Assembly (NCBI GenBank): GCA_034004605.1
Contig: JAVEWJ010000001.1
Location: forward strand, 558,001 to 622,000
Source of the DNA: JAVEWJ01 sp034004605
GTDB taxonomy: Bacteria; Patescibacteriota; Gracilibacteria; UBA1369; LOWO2-01-FULL-3
DNA: 64,000 nucleotides
Direction: 5' to 3'
Within the stretch, counting starts at the first letter, position 1, and each line of letters begins with the position of its first letter. A program made the position numbers and the translations under genes. Positions 1 through 7,788 of this stretch are shown here, in pieces. Under the pieces are notes generated by a model. It was given only the letters and a program-made list of their open reading frames with translations, had not been told where the DNA came from and ran no database searches.

Positions 1-479
1 TGATGCGATTTGCTGACAGTATGACTCCTTTTGTGGGAATTGGCATTGTGTTGATGAGAATCGGTTGTTTTTTAAACGGATGCTGCTTTGGGAAAGAGAC
101 TGACTCAATTTTTGGAGTTGTTTTCCCTAAGTTCAGTTTGGCTCATATTCATCAATTAAACGGTTCAGTTTTTGGCTCGGCCACCGTTCGTGCCGTTCAT
201 CCGACCCAGCTTTATGAACTTTTTTTTGCGCTAATATGCGTAATTTTCGCATTTTATGCTTTGAAACGAAAATTTAAGGATGGAACGGTGTTTTTGATTT
301 GTGGTGCTTTGTTTTCCGCTTTTAGATGGGTGAATATGTATTTTCGGGAGCTTAATTATCCAGACTATGTTTTAAAATTTGTTTATCCGAGTATTTATTT
401 ATCGATTATCGTGTTTTGTCTGTTTTTGTTTTTTCGCATTAATAATAGTTTTAAAAGAAAATTATTTAAGTTTTTTTAG
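1..479 (+). CDS. lgt: Prolipoprotein diacylglyceryl transferase, C-terminal part (cut by window start)
   Basis: Lgt transfers a diacylglyceryl group from phosphatidylglycerol to the lipobox cysteine of prelipoproteins in the membrane. The visible 158 residues contain the family signature RIGCFLNGCCFG and the later HPTQLYE motif, followed by hydrophobic segments and a basic tail. Full-length Lgt is usually about 250-300 residues, so the N-terminal half lies upstream of the window. The stop is TAG. Its presence agrees with the two lipoprotein precursors in the window (23710-24165 and 48267-48680). Family assignment is firm; the start cannot be seen. Confidence 0.93.
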   Translation, partial: MRFADSMTPFVGIGIVLMRIGCFLNGCCFGKETDSIFGVVFPKFSLAHIHQLNGSVFGSATVRAVHPTQLYELFFALICVIFAFYALKRKFKDGTVFLICGALFSAFRWVNMYFRELNYPDYVLKFVYPSIYLSIIVFCLFLFFRINNSFKRKLFKFF

Positions 480-556
480 AAAAAAGTTTGGATTTTTTTT
501 CTTTCATTTTTTTTGGTTTTGAATGATTTATAGATCGTTTTTTAGTGGTGTTTGAT

Positions 557-585
557 TTGAATTTTGTTCGATTTTTTGTTATAAT
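557..585 (+). promoter_or_regulatory. Sigma-70 type promoter of the surface-protein operon
   Basis: TTGAAT at 557-562 and a perfect TATAAT at 580-585 are separated by 17 bp. Transcription would start near 592, giving a leader of about 15 nt before the ATG at 607. It is the only strong promoter found before the four closely spaced surface genes. Confidence 0.75.
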
Positions 586-606
586 ATAGGGATTTGTGTC
601 AAAAAA

Positions 607-2076
607 ATGAAAAATACAAAAATTAAAAATTTAATATTAATAAGTGCGATTTTTTTTGGCGGTATATTTTTTGTAGAGTCATCGTTGATCGGATTAGCTG
701 AATCTAGCCAAAGTTTTAATTTAGACTTCGGAGGAATTGTTACTGGTTCTGACTATACTAAATCCGATGATTATGAGATGCAATCCGGCTTTTCTTCAAT
801 TGAGACAAATTCTTTTTCTCAAAATTTTCAAATAGCGACAATTAATTTATTTCCTATTTGTGGAAATAGTGTTATTGAAGGTGAGGAACCTTGTGATACA
901 AATAATTTTTTGGGACAAACTTGTAATGATTTTGGTTTTAGTCTTGGTGCCTTGACTTGTATTGATTGTAATACCATTTCAACTGTAAATTGTTCAAATC
1001 CTCTTCCGTCAGATCCTCCAGCCGGGGGGTCTGTTTTACCTATCTTTTTGAATCCTGTTGGTTCGGATGAAGTCGAAGAGGAAGAAGGGGAAGAAGAGGA
1101 AGAAGGGGAAGAATATTCTGTGGATGATGAAGTTGACGATTTCGACAAAGTTCATGAGTCCGCTTTTTTAGATGAAGAGGAGGTTGTTGATTCTCTAGAA
1201 GATGGTGTTGATTTTTATGTGCCCCTTAATATTGACAATTCTTTGATAGAAGAAATATCAGAGCTTAATACTCAAACGGCGGAAGTAACTGACGGGATAA
1301 TCGAAGAGTCTGAATCTTCCGAGGAACAAAAATATTTGAGTGTTTTTCCGGAATTTACTGAATGGGGCATAAATAGAACTATTGATAAGAATCCAGTTTT
1401 CGTAGATAAAAAAAATATTGAAGAAGATTATATTTTATTTTTGAAAGATGCGGAAAATGGAGAAGTCTTATGTAAAACAGAAGTATTATCAGATATTAAT
1501 GGAAATATTATTTTTGAATATGATAAAAAATTGCCAATAGGTTTCTATATGTTTGAGCTTTTTGATGAGCGAAAAAATATGATTTATTCTTATGAGTTTG
1601 AGATTGTGGAGGAAGAATACCCTATGTTTGAAATCGAAAAATTTGTAAGTATTAATAATCTTGACACAGATTTGGCATTAGACGGTTTTTTAAATTTAGG
1701 AGAAGTTTTAAAAACTGAAGAAATGATTATTTCAGGAAAAACTGCTCCAAATACAAGAATTGATGCTTTCTTTCAGTCTAGGATATATCATGTTTTGACC
1801 TATTCTGATGAAGATGGTGCTTTTTATTTGAAGATTCCAAATGAGCTTTCTTTGGGAAAACATTCTGTTAGAATTGTTCAAATTTATTCAGACAATACGA
1901 TTTCTGATGATTTTCAATTTGAGTTTGAACTTATTAAAGTGAAAAATTTTTATAAATGTTTTTTTTATATTTCTTTATTATTACTATTATTCCTGTATTT
2001 TTATTTAGCTTTTTTAAAGAAAAAACGACTTATAAAACCTCGAAGAACTTTGTCAAAATATTTTTCAAGATTGTAA
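607..2076 (+). CDS. Secreted, C-terminally membrane-anchored acidic protein
   Basis: Not assigned to a named family. An N-terminal signal peptide is visible in the first 30 residues. Residues about 85-125 carry a cysteine cluster of the CGN...GEE.CD type, resembling the short Cys-rich repeats of bacterial surface proteins. Next comes a Glu/Asp-rich low-complexity tract (about 155-235), a probable beta-structured region, one hydrophobic membrane segment (about 448-470) and a basic tail. This layout (signal, ectodomain, membrane anchor, positive cytoplasmic tail) suggests a protein held in the cytoplasmic membrane and projecting outward. It is first in a unit with the next three surface genes (34-bp gap to the next). 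ATG start, no Shine-Dalgarno motif. Function unknown. Confidence 0.8.
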   Translation: MKNTKIKNLILISAIFFGGIFFVESSLIGLAESSQSFNLDFGGIVTGSDYTKSDDYEMQSGFSSIETNSFSQNFQIATINLFPICGNSVIEGEEPCDTNNFLGQTCNDFGFSLGALTCIDCNTISTVNCSNPLPSDPPAGGSVLPIFLNPVGSDEVEEEEGEEEEEGEEYSVDDEVDDFDKVHESAFLDEEEVVDSLEDGVDFYVPLNIDNSLIEEISELNTQTAEVTDGIIEESESSEEQKYLSVFPEFTEWGINRTIDKNPVFVDKKNIEEDYILFLKDAENGEVLCKTEVLSDINGNIIFEYDKKLPIGFYMFELFDERKNMIYSYEFEIVEEEYPMFEIEKFVSINNLDTDLALDGFLNLGEVLKTEEMIISGKTAPNTRIDAFFQSRIYHVLTYSDEDGAFYLKIPNELSLGKHSVRIVQIYSDNTISDDFQFEFELIKVKNFYKCFFYISLLLLLFLYFYLAFLKKKRLIKPRRTLSKYFSRL

Positions 2077-2110
2077 ATTATAATCTGCTATTCTAATTAA
2101 AATATTTTTT

Positions 2111-5100
2111 ATGATTAGAGTTTTTTCTTTATTAATTAGTTTAATATTGTTTTTTGGAGTTTTTCAGCCATTTTTGGTTTTTGCTAATACTCTGTCAAAT
2201 CTTTTATATGAAGGGCGACTTTTAAATTCTACTGGTGCTCCGCTTTCAAGTTCTCATAGTTTTAGGTTCTCTTTTTGGGATTCTTCGGATTTCCTTGTTA
2301 GCGATATAGATGGTCTTGGGCAGATTGATGTACTTGCTCCAAATTATAGCAGTTGGCAAGAAGTTCAGTTAGTTACTCCAAATTCGAACGGAACCTATAG
2401 TGTTAAGCTTGGCTTGGTTTCTCCTTTGCCGGTTCTCGATCCGAGTGTTCATAAATTTTTGCAAGTTGAAGTAAAAGCTGTTGGAGATCCTGACACTGCC
2501 TATGAGCTTCTTGATCCAACAGGTGACAATGGCCTTGATTTGATTGATAGAAAAGAGCTTTCATCTGTCCCATATTCGAAACTTGGCGATTATTCAATCG
2601 GATCGTTGGAGGATATTTTTATTTTAGATTTTAATAATACTGTTGAAAATACGGCTACCGGTTCGATTAAATTAATGTTTGGTCAGAATTTGGGAAAATA
2701 TTTATCTTATGATTATGATAATTCGACTTTTGTTTTTAATGATAATTTATTAATTGATGGTGATTTGGATGTTTTGGGAGAAACAAACATCGGTGGAGAT
2801 TTAAATACTTCGGGGAATTTAGGAGTTACTGGAGATGGAGAGTTTTCTGGAGACCTTGCGGTTGATGGAGATACTTATTTATCCGGAAATGCAAATATTG
2901 ATGGAGTTATAATTGGTGGCTCAAACCAGGTGCAAATTACTGATAGTTTAGGAAATTTGGATGGTACAAAATTAATTGATGATTCAGTTAAGGATACTGC
3001 AATTGATTTTGGGCTTGGAGCAGATCAAACAAATGCAATGGATGTTCCGGTTGAGGATAATTTTGATTTCTCAAATGGTGGGGAAGTTCAGACTGTTTTG
3101 GAAGATTTGGATGCGGAAATTACGAATTTAAACATTATTTCGAATAATATTTCCGGCACGACTTATAATACTTTTACTCTTGATAATGATGATACCGGAG
3201 GGGATGTTGCTTTGCAATTTGGCGATACTTTGGCGAAAAGACTTTATTGGGATGAGGTTGATGGATTGTTTGTATTTAATGATAATTTGAGAGTAGAAGG
3301 GGAAATGGAGTTGCTTGGACATTTGCATACAGGTTCTTTGCAAATTCAGATTACAGATTCGTTTGGATATGTTGATGGAACTGCTATTCAGAGTGGGTCT
3401 GTTGGGGACAATCAATTAAATCTTGGTTTTGGTGTTAATCAAATTTCAGCACAGGATATTCTGATACAAAATTTAAATGGCTACACTCAGGCCACAAATC
3501 TTGAGAGTTTTGTTGATGAAATTGGACTTGTACTGTATGAGAGGTTTTCAACCGGAGTGGTGTCAGGTGGATTAATTACTGCTTCAACTGGAAATACTAT
3601 AAATATCGCTTCCGGGGTTGGTTATATTAATTACAATACTGTTAAAAATAAAAGGATTACCTGGCCCAATTTTAATAGTTATGCCCTTCCTTATAATGGA
3701 GATAACTATGTTTATATAGATTCAAGTGGTGCGATTTCTATAACTCAAGTTCCTCCGATAGTTGGTTCAAAAATATTTTTAGGTTATGCATATACGGTAA
3801 ATAATAATTCTATGGTTGGAACGATTGCACCTATTAAGTCTTATATTGGAGATTTTGAACATAGGGTTCAGTCATATATTGATATGGCAATTGGGCCGAT
3901 TTCTCCTTCTGGAAATATTGTTTCTAATGTTCCAGCAAGTTTGGCTTTGCAAATTTCAAGTGGTAAGATCTACAATAATTTGAATATGTTTACAACTACC
4001 GACACTAGTACTTTTACGAAATGGTATAATACGGCGGATTTTGGTTGGCTACCTGATGTGAATGGTTTGAATTTGGTAAATACTAGACATTATAATGATG
4101 TCAGTGGGGATAGTGTAAATGTTTTGACTGGTACTGTTACTTTTGTAAATGGTTCAACGAATGTTAGTGGTGTTGCGACTTCTTTTTTGACCGAAGTTGC
4201 GGCTGGTGATTATCTTTATTTACAGGCTGATGGTCGAAATTATAAGACTTTAGTCCAAAGTGTTGATTCGGATACTCAAATTACTTTAGGCTTTGTATAT
4301 ACGGGCTCTAGTTCTTTCGGTGTTGGAATTGTGGATAAAGCTTTGAAAAAAATGTCGAGTGGGTTTTGGAAAAAAGATTTACTTGCTCGAGATATGAATG
4401 GTGTTGTTCATTATATGTATTCTCAAGCTGAGTATGCTACTGAGGATGAGGCAAAAGAGGCATCACTCCCAATTCTTCCTCAGGCTATTTCAAATGCTGG
4501 GGTCATTTATTTAGCTTCAGTGGTTGTGCAAGAAGGAGCGACGAATCTTGATGATTCTTTATATGACTTAAGACCAAATTTTCAAAGACTTTTTGGGTAC
4601 GGAACGTCTGGAACTGTCGGGACTGTTCCAGATCATGGCTCACTTCTCGGCCTTACTGATGATGATCATCCACAATATTTAAACATAGATGGTTCTAAAA
4701 AAATGCAGGGTGATTTGGATTTGGATTCAAATAATATTCTTGGAGCAGTTATCGATGGAGATTTGAATACGCTTCAAGATATTTCCATTAATTCACTTCA
4801 GGATAGAAATAAATCTATTAAGCTTCGACCTACTTATCCAAATATGGTAATCAATAAAGATGGAAGTTTTAATAAAGTCACTTTGAAAGAAGGAAATGAT
4901 GTTTTGAATAATTTGACATACCTAGTTTTGTCTTCGAATGAAGCTGTTTTGAATGATTTGGATTTAATTATCTCTTTGAAACTACCTGAGGATTTTGTGT
5001 CATTTCAATCAACTCCAATTCAATTAAGACTAAAATCAGAAACAATTTTTGCAAGTGAAAATAAAATTGAATTGTCTTTGACGGACTCCTTAAATAATCC

Positions 5101-5290
5101 TGTTAGTCTTTTAAATGCTGTTGATTTGCATTCGAGTGTCGCTAATGAATGGATATTGAAAAATATTGGAATTACTGGAGCTCCTACTTTTACGCCTGGT
5201 TCTGTTGTTAATTTGAATATTAAATTACATTCTAGATATTTGAATAAAATCTTTGTAAGTGATTTGATTTTAAATTATGTGGGTAAATAA
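2111..5290 (+). CDS. Large secreted tail-fibre-like surface protein (1059 aa)
   Basis: Exported protein with a signal peptide (cleavage probably after VFA, about residue 25). Two copies of a module with the pattern F/QFGxxLxKxLxWD...FxFNDxL are visible at about residues 170-220 and 355-397, followed by Gly/Asp-rich repeats (DGDLDV, GDLNTSGNLG) typical of beta-helical fibres. Near residue 850 is HGSLLGLTDDDHPQYL, a motif familiar from phage tail fibres and other trimeric fibres. The last 110 residues resemble the C-terminus of the downstream 400-residue protein. Inferred role: a displayed adhesin or fibre, perhaps for attachment to a partner cell or surface. It is flanked in the same unit by a membrane-anchored protein and an SLH protein. 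No enzymatic motif seen. Confidence 0.8.
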   Translation: MIRVFSLLISLILFFGVFQPFLVFANTLSNLLYEGRLLNSTGAPLSSSHSFRFSFWDSSDFLVSDIDGLGQIDVLAPNYSSWQEVQLVTPNSNGTYSVKLGLVSPLPVLDPSVHKFLQVEVKAVGDPDTAYELLDPTGDNGLDLIDRKELSSVPYSKLGDYSIGSLEDIFILDFNNTVENTATGSIKLMFGQNLGKYLSYDYDNSTFVFNDNLLIDGDLDVLGETNIGGDLNTSGNLGVTGDGEFSGDLAVDGDTYLSGNANIDGVIIGGSNQVQITDSLGNLDGTKLIDDSVKDTAIDFGLGADQTNAMDVPVEDNFDFSNGGEVQTVLEDLDAEITNLNIISNNISGTTYNTFTLDNDDTGGDVALQFGDTLAKRLYWDEVDGLFVFNDNLRVEGEMELLGHLHTGSLQIQITDSFGYVDGTAIQSGSVGDNQLNLGFGVNQISAQDILIQNLNGYTQATNLESFVDEIGLVLYERFSTGVVSGGLITASTGNTINIASGVGYINYNTVKNKRITWPNFNSYALPYNGDNYVYIDSSGAISITQVPPIVGSKIFLGYAYTVNNNSMVGTIAPIKSYIGDFEHRVQSYIDMAIGPISPSGNIVSNVPASLALQISSGKIYNNLNMFTTTDTSTFTKWYNTADFGWLPDVNGLNLVNTRHYNDVSGDSVNVLTGTVTFVNGSTNVSGVATSFLTEVAAGDYLYLQADGRNYKTLVQSVDSDTQITLGFVYTGSSSFGVGIVDKALKKMSSGFWKKDLLARDMNGVVHYMYSQAEYATEDEAKEASLPILPQAISNAGVIYLASVVVQEGATNLDDSLYDLRPNFQRLFGYGTSGTVGTVPDHGSLLGLTDDDHPQYLNIDGSKKMQGDLDLDSNNILGAVIDGDLNTLQDISINSLQDRNKSIKLRPTYPNMVINKDGSFNKVTLKEGNDVLNNLTYLVLSSNEAVLNDLDLIISLKLPEDFVSFQSTPIQLRLKSETIFASENKIELSLTDSLNNPVSLLNAVDLHSSVANEWILKNIGITGAPTFTPGSVVNLNIKLHSRYLNKIFVSDLILNYVGK

Positions 5291-5316
5291 ATTTTTTATA
5301 AATTAATATATATTTC

Positions 5317-6519
5317 ATGACAATCATTGAAATGACAAAAACTGTCTGCAAATCAAGAAAAGTCTTTTCATTATCGGCTATTTTGTCGTCGGTAATATTA
5401 GCTTCTTTCTTGTCAGTGAATACTATATTCGCTGATGAAATTCTCATTTACTCAAATGAGGTTTTCGAAATGGATTCAAATTCAGCAATCTTAGATGCTG
5501 ATGATACTGGTGGGGATGTTGTTTTACAGTTTGGAAATGCTCTTTCTGAAAGTCTTTATTGGGACTCACTTGGATTGGGATTTGTTTTAACTGATGATTT
5601 GGATGTTCAGGGAGATTTGGACGTTGATGGAAACGCAAATATTGGAGGAACTGCCAATATTGAAGGCAATTCATTGATTCTTGACTTTGATAACAGTGGA
5701 GGAAATATCGATTTGATTTTTGGTCAAGCCTTGAATGAGTATCTTCGTTATAATGGGGCATATTTTACTTTTTCGGATGATTTGCTTATGCCAGATGATA
5801 ACAGAATCTATTTCAGAGATGGAAATCAATCGATTGGTTCTTCAGCAGTTGGAGAATTGGACTTAATTGCTTTAAATGAAATAAATGTCGACACTCCGCT
5901 TGTCGATTTAAATGGAAATCTTGATTTGAGTGGTGATTTAATTATGGGTGGTGATATTACCGGTGCTACTATTGATGGTGATTTTAATACACTTTTAAAC
6001 ATTCCAATTTCTTCGCTTAGTCCTGTTGAAAAGAAATTAATAATTGATATGAGTGAATTAACTATCGAGGAAGATGGTACAAACAATTTGGCTGATTTAT
6101 ATTTGGATAGTGAAACTGGAGTTGATCCTCATAGATTTTATGTTTTAAAAACAAGTCAGACTTCTATGCAGGATTTGACTATCAAATTAAAGGTTCGTTT
6201 GCCAAGTGGATTTGATGATTTTAGTTCTGTATCTAATGATATTGGTTTTTGGTATAAAAATACTGGTGTTAATAGTACTGATTCTAAGATTGATATTCGA
6301 GTTCAGGATGCAGATGGTGATGATGCTTTTCCTGCAGTAGATGGACAAAATTTGTTCTCAAATTCTTGGACTTCTTATGTCGATGAATTTAGCGAAGTGG
6401 CATTTAATCCTTCCGCTAACGATTATATTTATATTACAATTAAAGCTTATGGTTCTTTTGATGGTGGTGATCAATCGCCGTTTGTTGGAGAGTTGGCTTT
6501 AACTTATTTTGGTTATTAA
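5317..6519 (+). CDS. Secreted tail-fibre-like surface protein, short paralogue (400 aa)
   Basis: A shorter relative of the preceding 1059-residue protein. It has a signal peptide (hydrophobic stretch about residues 19-36, IFA before the mature DE), two copies of the LQFGxxLxxxLxWD...FxDDL module (about 56-98 and 117-157), the GATIDGDFNTL hinge also present upstream, and a C-terminal domain of about 110 residues related to that of the neighbour. The duplication of module, hinge and C-terminal domain shows common ancestry. Probable role: surface display; the C-terminal domain might mediate assembly or attachment. A 26-bp gap separates it from the previous gene. The start at 5317 was kept, though a second ATG at 5332 would also leave a signal peptide. 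Confidence 0.78.
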   Translation: MTIIEMTKTVCKSRKVFSLSAILSSVILASFLSVNTIFADEILIYSNEVFEMDSNSAILDADDTGGDVVLQFGNALSESLYWDSLGLGFVLTDDLDVQGDLDVDGNANIGGTANIEGNSLILDFDNSGGNIDLIFGQALNEYLRYNGAYFTFSDDLLMPDDNRIYFRDGNQSIGSSAVGELDLIALNEINVDTPLVDLNGNLDLSGDLIMGGDITGATIDGDFNTLLNIPISSLSPVEKKLIIDMSELTIEEDGTNNLADLYLDSETGVDPHRFYVLKTSQTSMQDLTIKLKVRLPSGFDDFSSVSNDIGFWYKNTGVNSTDSKIDIRVQDADGDDAFPAVDGQNLFSNSWTSYVDEFSEVAFNPSANDYIYITIKAYGSFDGGDQSPFVGELALTYFGY

Positions 6520-6529
6520 AATTAATTTT

Positions 6530-7510
6530 ATGAAAAAAATAATTATTTTATTTGTAGCAGTTTTCTTTAGTTCGTTTTTCTTGAATGGAATTGTGATGGC
6601 TGATTTTAAAGATCTTTCAAAAGATAATCCTTATTTTGATGCTATAATTTTTTTGAAAAATAACAATATTATCAATGGTCATTCAGATGGAACATTTAAG
6701 CCAAATGATTTAGTTAATAGAGCAGAGGCTTTGAAAATTGTATTAATCGGAACAGGAATTAGCCTTGATGGAAGTTTCCCTATGCCGAATTTTAGCGATG
6801 TGAAAAAAGATGATTGGTATATTGGCTTTTTGGCGAAAGGCATTAAAGATAATATTGTAAACGGAAATCCTGATGGGACTTTTGCTCCGGGTAGAGGTGT
6901 TAATAAGGCAGAGCTTTTGAAAATGTTACTTTTGTCAGCAAAAATCGATTTATCAAAACATAAAAATTTGACGGAGGCTGTTTCGAGAGATGTCGGACCT
7001 TCTGATTGGTTTGCTCCTTATTTTAGCTATGGGAAAACTGTTGGAATAGTATTTCCTGATTTGAATAACAACCTTGAGCCTGGAAAATTTTTGACTAGAG
7101 GGGAAGTTGCAGAAATTGTTTATAGATTAATTATTACTGTTAAAGGTGGTGATGCCCAGAAGTTTTTGAGTATTGCTGAATCGAGTCTTGTTTCGGTTTT
7201 AGTTTATTTAAATGCAAATGATATTGAAAATGCTTTGTCTAGTTCAAACAATGCTGTTTTTTATTCAGAACAAGCCCTGTCTTTGAAATCTGAAGAATCG
7301 ATTGTAAAAGGAGCCGTGAAAGTTTCGAATGCTTTTAGAGAGCTTTGTTATGCCTATAAGGCTGGATTGAATGGAAATGTTGAAGAGTTAAAATCATTTG
7401 TCGTGAATGCAAAAAAGCTTGCTGATGAGGGATTAAATTTTAATTCTGGTTTACAGGATTTACGAGATAGGATTTTTGAGCAAGGGGATTTGCTTTTATC
7501 TCAGATTTAA
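6530..7510 (+). CDS. SLH-domain surface protein
   Basis: A signal peptide (residues 1-24) is followed by three S-layer homology domains, recognisable from F.D...N.YF/WY..I..L...I..G.....F.P.....RAE at about 25-75, 85-135 and 145-195. SLH domains are known to bind secondary cell-wall polymer and retain proteins on the surface. The remaining 130 residues are mainly helical with no recognisable domain. The start at ATG 6530 is preferred because it begins directly with the signal sequence MKKIIILF; the longer frame from 6509 would overlap the previous gene. It is last in the surface operon and is followed by a terminator, so it may supply the wall anchor for the fibres encoded upstream (inference). 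Confidence 0.9.
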   Translation: MKKIIILFVAVFFSSFFLNGIVMADFKDLSKDNPYFDAIIFLKNNNIINGHSDGTFKPNDLVNRAEALKIVLIGTGISLDGSFPMPNFSDVKKDDWYIGFLAKGIKDNIVNGNPDGTFAPGRGVNKAELLKMLLLSAKIDLSKHKNLTEAVSRDVGPSDWFAPYFSYGKTVGIVFPDLNNNLEPGKFLTRGEVAEIVYRLIITVKGGDAQKFLSIAESSLVSVLVYLNANDIENALSSSNNAVFYSEQALSLKSEESIVKGAVKVSNAFRELCYAYKAGLNGNVEELKSFVVNAKKLADEGLNFNSGLQDLRDRIFEQGDLLLSQI

Positions 7511-7530
7511 AGAGTTTTTATTTTAAAAAA

Positions 7531-7564
7531 AGTGCCCGCTTGTATAGGAAGTGGGTGCTTTTTT
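7531..7564 (+). terminator. Rho-independent terminator of the surface operon
   Basis: A stem of about 11 bp (AGTGCCCGCTT pairing with AAGTGGGTGCT, including G-U pairs) is followed by a T-run. It lies 20 bp after the SLH gene stop. Confidence 0.85.
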
Positions 7565-7614
7565 GTAAGAGTCAGTTTTTATAATTTCTATATTTTCATG
7601 TAGTACTCCGAATT

Positions 7615-7717
7615 TTCTTAAGCCTTGCTTGGCGTTTAGGGGGGTGTTTTATTTTACTGAAGCTCTGGGGGTCTTTCGACTTCTTAAGCCTTTCTCTGTG
7701 ATCAAGGGGGGCTTTTT
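7615..7717. repeat. Two imperfect 66-bp-spaced repeats with G-run/T-run ends
   Basis: TTCTTAAGCCTT occurs at 7615 and again at 7681; each copy ends in AGGGGGG followed by a T-rich tract. The second copy can form a short AAGCC/GGCTT stem before T6 and may act as a terminator on the plus strand. Function otherwise unclear. The rest of the stretch 7511-7788 shows no gene. Confidence 0.5.
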
Positions 7718-7788
7718 TGCTTTTCGCTTCGCTTTCACAGGGTATTGCAACTAGTGTTAAATGCCCTTGTTCTTTGGTTTATTTCGCT

